The notes under the pieces: model-generated
The model's input: only the letters and a program-made list of their open reading frames with translations
Databases searched by the model: none
What the model was told of the DNA's origin: nothing
Program-made: the position numbers and the translations under genes
In this document: positions 22,699-34,899 of the stretch, one piece after another
Layout: each line of letters begins with the position of its first letter
Position numbering within the stretch: position 1 is the first letter of the stretch
Source: Diospyros lotus
Lineage: Eukaryota; Streptophyta; Magnoliopsida; Ericales; Ebenaceae
DNA: 64,000 nt
Direction of reading: 5' to 3'
Assembly (NCBI RefSeq): GCF_014633365.1
Contig: NC_068347.1
Location: forward strand, 29,244,116-29,308,115

Positions 22699-22974
22699 CT
22701 AATAATAAGATTTGTAAAGTTGACTATTTTTGCCATAGTCTTTGACCACGAATCCCCCATACAATTTTGCTGCATGTGTGCTGTCAATGACTGCTTCTTT
22801 GATCAATGGAGGCTTAGGCCACCAGAACATATGCGAGTGTTTATGATACTGTAACTGATGACTTTGATGATGTTGTTCTTGATGACGATAGATTGGCTTT
22901 TTAGCCGCCAATCCATGCTCCAAAAGAGCGAACCCTTCCATGCCAATCTTAATGAGCTCACCATTTTGTGCCAT
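22699..22974 (-). CDS. Small uncharacterised His-rich protein (YGG-motif family), 91 aa
   Basis: An intact single-exon frame starts MAQNGELIKIGMEGF. The ATG at 22,974 is preferred because the only in-frame upstream start is a GTG and the paralogue begins at the same ATG. Residues about 30-50 are rich in His and Gln (RHQEQHHQSHQLQYHKHSHM). Then come WWPKP and the conserved core KEAVIDSTHAAKLYGGFVVK, and a Tyr-rich tail. No signal peptide or membrane helix is present, so a cytosolic or nuclear location is likely. The His cluster could bind metal, but that is speculation. The TATA box CTATATAAAGG is at 23,081-23,091, about 110 bp upstream. It is one of three family members here, arranged on the same strand and amplified by the surrounding duplication. 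I do not recognise a named family. Confidence 0.65.
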   Translation of the reverse strand: MAQNGELIKIGMEGFALLEHGLAAKKPIYRHQEQHHQSHQLQYHKHSHMFWWPKPPLIKEAVIDSTHAAKLYGGFVVKDYGKNSQLYKSYY

Positions 22975-23080
22975 ATATATGATCAATATTTGAAGCACAA
23001 GTATAAGAAGATAGATAGCAAAACTCTAGATGGAGTTTTCTTTTATGGCTTGATGATGAATAATCATGCAAAGTTGCAGG

Positions 23081-23091
23081 CCTTTATATAG
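23081..23091 (-). promoter_or_regulatory. TATA box of the 91-aa small gene
   Basis: CTATATAAAGG on the minus strand, about 110 bp before the ATG. It is conserved base for base in the pseudogene copy (18,071-18,081). Confidence 0.55.
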
Positions 23092-23204
23092 AAAATACAG
23101 AACCCTCTAGCTAGTTTTTTTTTTTTAATTATTCTTACTTTTTTTTAAATGTGCAGTAGTTTCCTAGCTATTACTTTGTTGATTCCCCCCTACCCTAGAA
23201 ATTG

Positions 23205-23490
23205 ATTGATGCTTTAGGGCCCCCTTGATCTTTACTAGAAATTATTAATTAATGACGGATGTAACTTAACATTCCTTGAATATTAACAAACAAAAACTAG
23301 CATGAAATGGAATAAATTATTAAGATTCTAGATTAATTGTTGTATATATATATATATATGCACATATTTATGTGGGTTAATTCCTCGGTTATTGGGCAAA
23401 TGCATATTTATGTCTTTAAATTTTTATTTTTTTTCTTACGAAACCCTAAACTCATTGAGGTTTCAAATATACTCATAAATTTGTAAAAAC
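23205..23490. repeat. Duplicated module A1, copy 3 (truncated)
   Basis: This is the left end of the module only: the ccttgatctttactagaaa block and the first part of the long-inverted-repeat arm, ending at about tttgtaaaaacattacg. There the sequence switches to the promoter region of module A2 (about 23,495-23,510). The rest of A1 and a copy of the 76-aa gene body appear to be deleted at this junction. Confidence 0.7.
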
Positions 23491-23509
23491 ATTACGTTCT
23501 TTTTGTCTG

Positions 23510-26500
23510 TTATATATAGAAGATTTAGATTTTATATTCTCTCCAATTGTTATATGTCATATTTACAGCTAGATAAACTAAGAGATTCGAGAGCCTAGAA
23601 AGTCTCTATCACTGACTCACGCACTTACATCAACCATTACAAACTAAATTTAATCATTATTCTTTAAGTGAATGCTATATCTTAATATGATATATTTGAT
23701 CATTTGAACTGTCCGAATGAGAGTAAAATTGTCTTTTTGCCTAGACAGCTAATTTGATCGGTCTAAAGATTTAGCTGAGATACCATTATTTAAAAAAAAA
23801 TAAGTGAGCAATTGTGCTCTACCAGTAAGGGAGTGGTAGTCCACTCACCATAAATAATAGAGACTGTGATACTGTCATGAGAAAAAAGATATTGTTAATT
23901 TCTTAAATGTTACGCAAGCTAGGCGCAGCAATTAGAGTGATGACTTGCCTTTATATTCACAATTCGTCAAGGGCTAACTAACAAAAGTTACAATATTTTG
24001 GACTGCTTTAGAGGATCCCTTATTCCTTCCATAGATCATATATAGTTATCAGCAAGTCAGGATTAGTGTTCAAAATAATGTTAACTAGAGAGTTATCTTA
24101 TGCAGTAATTAATTAAATTAATTTGATTGCTTTAGAAGATCTCTTTATTCCTTTTATTTATACCTCAACTCCGAAGAATAAGATTACAATCAGTCAGTAT
24201 TCTTCAAGGTTTATTTTGGCCGGAGATTTTCTCTCCTTCACTAAGAAAAGGATGCTTAATTGGTCCTCTTCGTTAAAAAATTGCAAAAAATAAAAAATAA
24301 AAATTGGTACTTGATCCTTTTTAGTAAATAAAAATTTAATTATTAAATAATGTGCTTGTAAGTTTGTGAAATTAAATTGGATAACCATATATTAATATAT
24401 ATTATAATCTCCATCATTTTAAATACAAGTGACTTAATTTGTATTCGAAACGATTCTTCACTTTTACTTTTTCTCTATCTCTCGCAAGACCATTTTCTCT
24501 TACAATCACAATCATAAGAGAGTGACAGAGAACCAAAGAAAGAGAGGTGAGAGAGAGAGAGAGGGGGGGGGGGGGACGAATAGATTCAACAAGAAGGTGA
24601 GAAGCTAAGAAAAAGAAAAGAAAAAAAGGGGCGGGGGGGGGGAATTTAAACCTTTCATGTATTTTTCCTTTATAATTGAGCTATGTAAATTATTGCTTAA
24701 CTCTCTAATTTTAGATTATGCATTTTTCGTGTAGTTTAGTTAAAATATAAAAACCCATTTGGGTAGTTGTAAAAGTATATTTACACATTTAAAATATTAA
24801 TATTAGTACAAAAATGTATTTTCATTACTTTATTTTGTTTTATAATTGTACTCAGTTGACTCCTATTATTACTTCTTATTACTCTAGTTGATGCCGATTG
24901 AATTAAAACCTAATTTACTAATTAACATGGGATTAGCCCAAAAATGGTTCCATATCATTGAATTTTTTATTCTCCATCTTTAGAAATTTTTCTGGTAAAA
25001 TAATGCTAAGAGCATCCATTTATTTTTCCTAATTGGAATATCCGGCCTTTTTCTCAGGCACATGTTATGTATCCATTATTGAGACCAAATAGTCTTTTTT
25101 TTAGGACACTTCATGCCATACCATATAAAAAGGTTATATAGGATTCATGTGCACAAGATTAATTTTTATTGAGTTCTCTAGTGCTAGATATTTCTTTTCG
25201 AATGAACAAAAAGTTTTAGTTCTCTATATGTGAGTGATTGCGTCAAATTATTATTATTAATTATTTTTACATTTTACAAGTATAAGGTTCTTTAAATATT
25301 TTATTAAAGAGTAATGTTATTCATCTTTAATAAAGATAAACAACGGTGATGTGCAAGTCTATGTACAAGTATTTGGTTAGCATTATACATTTATTTAAAT
25401 AATATAAAAAATAAAATATGTTGAGCTTCCTTTCATCTTTTTCAGATGAACACGTCCACTTAACCTGTGATTATATCACTGTTATTTATCTCTACTGAAG
25501 ATGAATAACATTATTCTTTATTAAAATATGTAATTAAGTAGGATTAATTAAGCCCATTTACATGTCACTATCGGTGTTTTTTTGCAAGATATCACACAAA
25601 TTTTATAACAATATATCTTTTTAATTAATTAAAAGGCACAAACTTCTTCCATATCTTGTGGAGTTGGCATGGCGTTGGATGTGGCAAGATAAGATAGTAT
25701 CTGTGGGTTGTGTGGAATCAGAAAAAGAAAAGAAGAATATGCTTTCTTTTTCATTGAGTTAGCATCATGTGTTAACTAAACTCAATGTTCAATTTCTACC
25801 TCTTATCCAGTAGAAAAAAGAAAAAAATCAACTTAGTTGATGATTCCTTTCTTATAATCCACATTTCCCAAAAGTTCGACGTTTTTGAGATGTGGTTGAT
25901 TAAGTTTGGATCTTTTATCTCTTTTTGGCATATTCTATAGCTGATTAATTAATAAAAATACAATTAATTAAAATCAATGATCACTTCTTAAAAAAATAAA
26001 TAAATCACTTTTACGCCTGTTTTAAAGCAAATCAAGTGGCAAAGATTGTGATAGTCTATCAATAAAGTTTAGATTTAATGACAGAGTAAAGACTCTAAAA
26101 TCTCCTAAGTCTCCAATTCATATACATGCTCGACCAAAAGTTCGTGAATAACTTTTTGAACAACCTAATTTATAAATTCATTAATAGATTTATTTATAAT
26201 TTTATAAATATATTATTTAACAAAAATTTATTAAATTTTAAATTATTATAATAATATAGTTAAATTGAATATGTTTAAACTTTAATAGGTCCTAGTTGAG
26301 CTCAGACTCACCAACAGGCACTCGAGCTTTAGCCTGAGCTCGGTTCATCAATCTTTTGATAAGCTGAGGCTGAGTCAAGACCGAGATTGAGCTTGAGCCT
26401 AAAAATTGGCTCGTTGAGCCAAGTCTAAGTTTAGTGAATCTTAGTTCAACTCAATTCGATTTCAACCTTACTCACAAGTACATCTAAAAAAGGAACTAGG

Positions 26501-27475
26501 CTTCATTTGGTTAAGCATTTCAAATTGCAACTTTTAAGCTGCTCAGCTTTTAAATGGTATAAAGTTTTTATATTGGATAGCGTTTAAACTAATAATGTAT
26601 TTTAAGTTATCAATAGGATAGTTATGTGTTTGGTTTGAAAGAATTGATAAATTATTAGAATTTAATAAAAAGACAAAAATAGCCATGTTGAATAATGTAA
26701 AATTTTATCATTAGATATTAATAAAGTGTACATAATTATTAAAAAATATATTAATACAATATATATACACCTTTTGTTTTTTTTCTTCAAATATATCATC
26801 ATTATATTAATATATAGAGAGAGAATATATATACATATATACACACTGTACAAGCATACAGCGATCAGGAGGCAGCGAACAAAGGAAACGCCAAGGATGG
26901 AGCCAGGGATAGAGGTATAGGCGATGATTAAGGCTGTGACCGATGACGATTAAGGCTGGAAGCGACGATCGATGGGGACAGGGATGGGTTTGGAGGTGGC
27001 GATTACCGGCAACGATGGAGCTAGAGACAGTAACTGACGGCAATGAAGGAATTGGGGGCAATGGTTGGGGCGACAGATGACGAGAGATAGTAGCGGCCCA
27101 AAATTGGTTGCAGAGGGTTGAAGAAGAAGGATATGGGTTGAAAATTGGTATTTTGTTTGAGGGTAAATAAGTAATTTATGTGGTCAACGTAACTTTTATT
27201 CTAATTGTGTTTTGCAAAAGTTGAGAGGGAGGAGCTTTGCAAAATGCTATTGGAAAAACGTTTAAGTTATATATATAGCTTTTAAACTATTTGGATTTGT
27301 CAAGCACTTAATTGAAAAATGCTTAATAGCTTATAAGCGATCAAACCATTTAGCCAAACGAAACCCTAGATATGTACATATATATGTATATATGTGTATA
27401 AAGACTTGAAAACGAGCATAAAATCTAAGTCACATATACAAATAGAATAGAGACACAAAATTAGAAAAAATAATG
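23510..27475. repeat. Duplicated module A2, copy 2
   Basis: It follows 8,655-12,930 closely: ctagataaactaagagattc (about 23,570), accagtaagggagtgg (23,820), caattagagtgatgacttgcc (23,930), a GA tract plus G-runs (24,545-24,640) and catgggattagccca (24,925). It lacks the solo LTR and the 209-bp MITE of copy 1 and contains its own 867-bp insertion (26,500-27,366). It ends abruptly near 27,475 in aaaataatgttaattaagagcctcc, where an earlier part of the same module restarts. Confidence 0.75.
26500..27366. mobile_element. 867-bp TIR element with TAG target duplication
   Basis: Left end GCTTCATTTGGTTAAG; complement of the right end GGGTTTCGTTTGGCTAAA. The element is flanked by tag (26,497-26,499 and 27,367-27,369). 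Module A2 copy 1 (about 12,808) reads aggaattagaggtatacata without it. The CRTTTGGYTAA end is common among plant TIR elements. The superfamily is unresolved, because a 3-bp TAG duplication fits neither Harbinger (TWA) nor hAT (8 bp) well. The centre (about 26,860-27,130) is GC-richer, with a G/A-rich strand, and encodes nothing recognisable. Confidence 0.6.
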
Positions 27476-30400
27476 TTAATTAAGAGCCTCCATTTATTTT
27501 CCCTAATTGGAATATTCGGCCTTTTTTGAGGCACATGTTATGTATCCATTATTGAGAACAAATAGTCTTTTTTTAGGATACTTCATGCCATACCATATAA
27601 AAAGGTTATATAGGATTCATGAATAGACGAATAATTTTTATTGAGTTCTCTAGTGCTAGATATTTCTTTTCCAATGAACAAAAGGTTTTAGTTCTCTACA
27701 TGTGAGTGATTTCATCTAATTATTATTATTATTATTTTTACATTTTATAGGTATAAGGTTCTTTAAATATTTTATTAAAGAGTAATGTTATTCATCTCTA
27801 ATAGAGATGAACAACGATAATGTGGCAACTCATATGAAAGTGTTTAGTTGGCATTACACATTTATTTAAATAATATAAAAATAAAATATGTTGAGCACTC
27901 TTTTATCTTTCTTAGACAAACACTTCCACTTGACATATCATATCACTGTTGTTCATCTCTAATAGAGATGAATAGTGTTACTCTTTATTAAAATAAGTAT
28001 GTAATTAAGTAGGGTTAATTAAGGCCCATTTATATGTCACTATCAGTTTTTTTTTTTTTTTTTTGTGAGATATCACACAAATTTTATAACAATCTTTTTA
28101 ATTAATCAAAAGGCACAAAATTCTTCCATATCTTGTGGGGTTGGCATGGTGTTGGATGTGACAAGATAAGGTAGTATTTGTGGGTTACGTGGAATAAGAA
28201 AAAGAAAAGAAAAGAGAAAGATGCCTTCTAATAATAATTGAGATCTTTCTTTCTCATTGAGCTAGCACCATGTGTTAACTAAACTAAGTTTTCAATCTCT
28301 ACCTCTTATCCATTAAAAAAATAAAAAATTTAAATCAAGTTAGTTGATGATTCCTTTCTTATAATTCATATTTCTCAAAAGTTTGACCCATGGTTAATTA
28401 AATTTGGATATTTTATCTCTTTTTGGCATATTTTATAGCTGAATAATTAATATAAATACAAATGATTAATATCAATTATCACTTTGAAAAAAATAAATAG
28501 ATCACTTTTACATCTGTCTCAAAGCAAATCGAGTGGCAAAGTTTGCAATAATCAATCAATAAAGTTTTGATTTAGTGACAAAGTAGAGGCTTTAAAATTT
28601 TTTAAATCTCAAGTTCACATACTGCCTTCTTATTGGTAATTGATTTGTATTGTTGTATTGTAGGAACTGAAATGTATCTTGAGATGTATATCACACTCGT
28701 AATCTAAGAAAAAAATTAGACATTAACAAGTGACATATGTAGGGGCAAGGGCACGGTCTTTCAAAAGTTTCTCATGTATGAATATGTGGTGTTTAGAATT
28801 TATTTGTAATTTTTATAAAGATATATTGGCCACAATATTTGATATAAAGAAAAAAAGCAAGTGCAATAACCTCGTAAAAATAAGATTCAAATTTGATTGG
28901 TAAGTAATTACAAGTCTCTCGTTTAGTTAATAATTGCTTATGGTAATCTTATAGTTTTTACTTTCTATGTTACTTGAATCCATGTCTTAAATATATCTTT
29001 ATGTATCCTTTTATCAAACCCTTGTGGTTCATTTTATAAAAAACGATTTGTTCTTGCCCTAAATTACTTGAGTAATAGTATATTTAATGTACTAGGCAAC
29101 TAATAATAAATATCTCTTTTTGTTACCAACTACCTAAATGTATTGATATAATGAATGTTATTTTTCTTATTTTTGAGATTAATCATGTCTAATAAGTATA
29201 GGGTCGTAAATGAGTCGAGCTGTTCGTAAACAGTTAGGTATTCGGTTCGACAAAACCTTATTCGAGTTCGTTTGTTAAAGTAAATGACTTGAACTTGATC
29301 CTAATTTTGAGTTTTGATTTGTAAATGAGTTAAGTTTAAACTTAATAAAACTCTTATCGTTAAAACTCATAAATATATTCAATTAGATACTCGTGAATAC
29401 TAATAAATTTAATTAAAGGCTTATATATATATATATATATATATATGCTCGATTAAAAGTTCACGAATAGTTCCTGATCAATTTCGTTTATAAATTTATT
29501 AATATATTTATTTATAATTTTATAAATAAAGTATTTAATAAAAAGTTATCAAATTTTAAATTATTTTAATAATATAATTAAACTGAATATGTTTAAACTT
29601 TAATAAATCCTAGTTGAGCTCAGGCTTGCCAGCAAACACTCGAGCTCTAGCTCAAGTTCGGATTATCAATCTTTTGACAAGCTAAGCTAGAGCCGAGCTT
29701 GAGATCAAACTCAACCCTAAAAATTGACTTGCTGAGCCCAACCTAAATTTAGTGAAGCTTAATTGGACTTAGTTGAATTTCAACTTTACTCACAAATACA
29801 TCTAAAAAATAAACTAGAGGTGTACATATATATTTATATGTGCGCATAAGAACCTGAGAATGAGCATAAAATCTAGGCCACAGATACAAATAGGATAGGC
29901 TACAGATACTTTTAATTCTTAATTAATAATTAGTGGTATTTCTTTTGTCATTTTTTTACTAAATGAAAGGCCAAGTGGTATTTCTTTTCATCATAAACTC
30001 ATAATGGTGGTATCAATTCAATAATTAATTAGCCACAAGTCCTCGGCTAGGACTACTTTCCATTGTTTAGCCCTCAACTAGGACTACTTATAATAATTTA
30101 GTTGAAACCAACTGATTTTTTCGATGACTAAAGAGTTAGAATTAATATAAGAGATGTATCGGAATTAAGGTTTGTGATTGTGATGATTTACTATTTTAAT
30201 TGTATTTTTTTAGCCAAACTTCGATTTGGGCAAAAAGATTATCAAAAATGAATAAATTTTTTAAGAAATGAGAGATAAATAATGTTAGAAGTCATTAATG
30301 ATATAATATTATCAATTATGTGTCGCATCCTTATTAGAAAATGTATTAAAGAGAGAAAACAACGACATATAGTCTTCTCAACTTCCTCTAAAGAAAAGTC

Positions 30401-30930
30401 GCTACATAACTGATAACATCGTTATTAATTAATATTTATAATATTATTTAAAAAATAATATTAGATTTTATAGTCAAAGGGTATCGAAAAAAATTTCACT
30501 TTTTGAACTTGAACTCTAGCTCTTAACCGATCTAATGCAATTATACTTGTGAAAATATGGTGGAAGACTAATTTATATTATTTTATAAATTTGTTATTTT
30601 TCTAATTATTTCTTTTCCTCTCCCTTACCATTGGAAGATACAAACAAATTGTAAGTGAATCTAATTCCTTGTTGTAACATTGCTTATTCATTTTTAATTT
30701 AAACTATTAATTTCATTTTTAAAAAAAGAAAGGGAGAAAATGTATATTCTCACCTGTATGCAATCTAAATCTTGGGCCTGCAAGCCCGAAGGCCTTCGAC
30801 TCCGTCCATTGTGGCCCAGTTTAAATGAGCCCATCCTCGTTAGGAGAATTAACCAAAGGCCATTATCCATAACCAAAGCCTCAGGCCCAATTAGGCCCAC
30901 TTCTGCTTTATTGACTAATCAATAGGGGAG
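27475..30930. repeat. Duplicated module A2, copy 3
   Basis: It restarts at the agagcctccatttattttccctaattgg block (equivalent to 11,270 in copy 1 and 25,010 in copy 2) and runs to the gcctcaggcccaattaggcccac block at 30,880-30,900. An extra segment of about 800 bp (28,625-29,440) is absent from the other copies. Its second half (29,190-29,430) reads as the missing 5' part of the gtcgaaat/gagctcgagct-type repeat shared by all three copies. Hence copy 3 probably keeps the fuller version of that older element. No gene is seen. Confidence 0.7.
29195..29830. mobile_element. Older dispersed element rich in gagctcgag-like motifs
   Basis: Begins about gggtcgtaaatgagtcgagctg and ends near actcacaaatacatctaa. 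It has repeated gctcgag, gagctcaag and cgagctt motifs and an AT-rich middle, as in a widespread class of plant non-autonomous elements. Truncated versions lie at about 12,465-12,800 and 26,130-26,490. Exact ends and superfamily are uncertain. Confidence 0.4.
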
Positions 30931-30934
30931 AGTC

Positions 30935-31480
30935 TAGACTAAACAAGAATTGGGAAAAAAATTAATAAAAATACTATTTAGACACGCTTTGGTGACCCTT
31001 AATTTTGATGAAAAATACTATATGTAAGGTTAATTATTGTATAAATAATTGTATAATACATCAAGATTAAATATCATATAAAATATAACAATTCTATATC
31101 TAAAAAATATTTCCAAATTAGGAAACATAAAACTCATTAAGGGCATCTTTGATGGTGTGATAGAAAGTAGAAAAGAAAAAAAAATAATTTTAGAAAAATG
31201 TATTTATATGAATTTTGTTATTTTTATTATCAAGTTATGATAATAAATTTTTAGCTATAGGAGAAATGGAGAATGTTTGTTTTCAGCCTTTAATATCTAG
31301 AAGACTTGTAAAATAAAAGACAGTCAGAGACACGATATGTCTTTTGTGTGATCATTTCGATACTTAAATTAGTCTAAGTAAAAAAAATAAAAAATATTCA
31401 TATAACTTGTAAGAGATGAATCATTTCTTATCTATAAAGATTGAATCCCGATAAATGGAAGAATATTTATATCTATCGGG
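30935..31480. repeat. Duplicated module A3, copy 2
   Basis: Matches 16,990-17,545, starting gtctagactaaacaagaattggg. It lies directly next to module A2 copy 3. Similarity fades at about 31,480, which marks the right edge of the duplicated block. Confidence 0.7.
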
Positions 31481-33660
31481 ATCATTCATCCTAGATTTTT
31501 AGATCAAAATGAGATGTTGCATTCTTAATAACTTTAAGAATCCTTTAGACATTGTATCTTTGAAACCTAAGATAAACTCCAAAAGGGTTTATTGGGGGCA
31601 CCTAAAAGAGGCCCAAGAATGTTTTGTGTCTTTTTTTTTTTTTTTATCTCTTTCTTTTTTACCTTAAGCATATTAGTTAGTTATATTTGGTCATAATTAA
31701 GAAAAAGGTTAAAAAAATTATTTTCTACTATCAAATAAAAAAATTGAAAATAAATTCTATAAATTGAAGATAAAATTCAAGCGTATTAAATTAAATTTCA
31801 TTAAAATAGGTCAAATTTGAAAATAAATTTTATAAATTAAAGATAAAATTTCTTTGTAAGTAAAAATATTCTGCACCATCCATCTTGGCCGACATCTTCA
31901 CTGATACCAGTCTACTTTACTGAGGATTGAAAGTCAAGTCTTTTTTTGTCTTTATTTTATTTATATTTACTTTTATTTAAATTATTAGATATAATATATT
32001 TAGTTAATTCTTAATTCTCTAATTAGTTTTACAAATTTAATATATATGTATGTATTGTATAATATAAGAATCTATATATGTGTGTGTGTGTGTGTGTGAG
32101 TGAGTGTGTTTTTTTTCTATTTTTATAATAATTATTTTTTTCTCTAATTTAACAAGGTTATTATATTAAGTTTATTAGCAAATTAAAATTTAATTTTGAA
32201 TTCATTCCAAATATAAAATTCAACTGAATTTAATATTTTAGGTTGTATCATCCAAATCATAAAAATTCATTTACAAATAATTTTTATGTAAAATTGATTG
32301 CAAATGAATTCTAAATTTTAAAATTCATTAATTCCAAACAGAACCTTAATCTAGTAAACTACAAACCTTATAAAGTAATGATGTAGATTGAATTATAACA
32401 TGCCTTTCATCAATTAACTCAAAAAAAGTAATATATTTATTTAACTTGAGCCAACATTACCAAATAAATACTCATATTTGATTAATACTTCAATTTTAGA
32501 ACAATTTTTTTATTTCTACCAAAAAATGGATCCCCATTTTGTAAGTTGATTCAAATGTACAACACTCTTGGTGTTTGTCACCTTAATTTATTAAGTTTTA
32601 ATCTGTATAATCTCATGTGTACAGATAACAATTGCAGTTAATTAGTTGGTTCGAATTATGGAAGTGAAGTAAGCTAAAAACTAAGTTTACATTGAATAAA
32701 ATTAAGTGTTGGGTTTCATTACTAATGACGAATTTAGTTTCCAACTTACTTTAATCAAATTTTTTTATTTCAATTAATTAATTATAATTGTTATCTATAC
32801 ATGTAGGGGCGTTTGGTACAGATTTTTTTTTAAATTTATGAGATTTATAATTCTTCATAATGTTTTTGAAAATATTTGATTTTCAGGATTTATATAATTC
32901 CATATTTGATTAGATTTAAATATTCTTAAGAATGTTAGGTGTTCTTTTATATAAATCTTATATTTTTATGTTTGGTTTAAATGCACATTGTTGAGAATCT
33001 ATGTTTTTTTTTTTTTAAATTACTCTTATTTGATTTTTTGTTTAAAAATAATAAATTTCTTATAGTATATAAAATATTGGGACCCATAATCTTTTAGAAA
33101 ATCAAAAAATATTATTTTTGTACACATTATGTATATATATATGTTTGTAGGAAAAAAGTTATGACAAAAATAATCGTAGAAAAGTCATCGGATTATAAGA
33201 GGATAAGGGGTGTTTTAGATTTTTTATTTATTAAGAACTTTCCCAAATTCATGAGAATCCAAGATTTATAATCATATGTCAACGTCTAACACTTCAAAAC
33301 AACGAACACTACTAGTGTTATAGATTTTAACCCATAATAACGGTGGTGGATTTTGATAAAATAAAGTAAAATATTTTAAAAAATACATGAAAATCTAGAA
33401 TTCATGTAGCTGACCCCACGTAGTAGAATAAAGGCTGGATATGTTGTTGTTGTAAAGTAAAATATTCTAAAACTGAAAAACCAATCAAAGAAAATATCTA
33501 TTTAGCAATTAGCCTATTCTTAAATTCAGAAGATATGGTAACTGAAAATTATTCTAATTGACTGCCCAATATTGACACAGCCAACCAACACTACCACAAT
33601 TTCAAACTCGGACTATTGTTTGAAGCCAGCAGTAACGGCTAGGTGATAAAAACAAAACGA
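31481..33660. other. Intergenic region upstream of sucrose synthase
   Basis: AT-rich with no reading frame worth reporting. It holds a TG microsatellite (about 32,080-32,100) and a probable MITE-like patch starting ggggcgtttggtacag (about 32,807). Near 33,405-33,455, attcatgtagctgacccca...ggctggatatgttgttgttgt looks like the 3' tail of a plant RTE-type LINE or SINE (a TTG-repeat end). The last two are pattern recollections with no borders found. Confidence 0.35.
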
Positions 33661-33680
33661 CTGGGTAGACAGGTGAATGA

Positions 33681-33738
33681 CACGTGGCGGAAGAATGATA
33701 CAGGGGCCTATACGTGGCCCACACAAGAAGCATGCATG
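33681..33738 (+). promoter_or_regulatory. G-box and RY-type motifs upstream of sucrose synthase
   Basis: CACGTGGC (33,681-33,688) is a G-box/ABRE core bound by bZIP and bHLH factors. CATGCATG (33,731-33,738) is an RY element bound by B3 factors of the ABI3/FUS3 type in seeds. A related tacgtggc lies at about 33,711. They sit about 1.2 kb before the start codon and about 1.0 kb before the TATA box, so function in this promoter is inferred, not shown. Seed-type control would suit a SUS2/SUS3-like gene. Confidence 0.4.
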
Positions 33739-34713
33739 CAACGCGAGGTAACACAGTAAATTGTGTCCACCTGCATGGTGGTCATTCATTCGTTAGGCCG
33801 TGTTTGGACCTCGGGACTTGTGAGACCGAATACGAAAATAGGCAAGAAATCCAGCCATAAAGTAGAATGACTTCTATCTATCTTGCGTAAGGTTGGTTGG
33901 ATGTGCCCTTCCGTACTCGTTAAGTATGTTTGAGTATATTTTGTTTTTAGATAAATATAATATTGTGTATTTATTTTTAGTAATTTAATATTTATATTAA
34001 TTAATAAAATTATTTAAACATAGATTACATATATTTTGGGCAGAAAATATTGTTAGTGTTTATAATGTGTGTGTATATATATTTATATTAAAAATTATAA
34101 TTAATTTAAAAATTATATTCTAATCAATTAAATTGAAGTTTAAATTAATAATTTTATTTTGAAGTTTAGAATTAAAGTTCGTGAATTCGATTTTTTATCT
34201 TAAATAATGAGATAAAGTCTTTACCTGTAATTTATCTTTTTTATTGAAATCGAAAACATTAGTAACGAAAGACCGTACAAGTACGATAATTTTAATAATT
34301 TTATTTTAAAAATTGATGCTTAGCATAAGCATAAATATATATATATATTTATAATTTAAATAATTTTATATAATGTAAAGTAGAATACGTGGAAATGTTA
34401 AGATTCCAAGTATCCAAAATAGCATTTTGGATTTGATTTTGGCTTTCCCTCTTGAGGTTGTACAATCCCACAAGGCACAAACTAGCTAGCTAGCCTATCT
34501 AGCTGGCCAGCCGCTTGGATTCGGGTAACAGCTATGGTGAACGGCGTGAGAGAGGGGTAGCACCGCACCCACAGTTTCCATGCTTGGGAGCTGCAAATCG
34601 ATGGCTGCCAGCTTTCTGCAAACCATCTCAATGGCCCGTTATCTTCTTCCTTTGTCGCCTTTCTCGTCATCTTCTGTTCCACCGCTACCTTTCCCACCTC
34701 TTTCTTTCCCTTC

Positions 34714-34721
34714 TATATATA
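34714..34721 (+). promoter_or_regulatory. Likely TATA box of sucrose synthase
   Basis: TATATATA in ttctatatatacttc. A start about 30 bp downstream would leave a CT-rich leader of about 150 nt before the ATG at 34,900. No other good TATA box lies between here and the ATG. Confidence 0.5.
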
Positions 34722-34899
34722 CTTCTTCTTTTTCTTCTTCTTCTCATCGACCTTTATTATCTATTATCTATCGTCCCCGGCCAGGCCAGTTCACAACCCA
34801 GATCCCTATTTCTTCTTCTTCCAACTCTGCTCTGTTTCTCTTTCTCTGAGTGGTTTCATCATCATCATCTGTTTGATCGATTCTGTGCTTTTGGGAACA

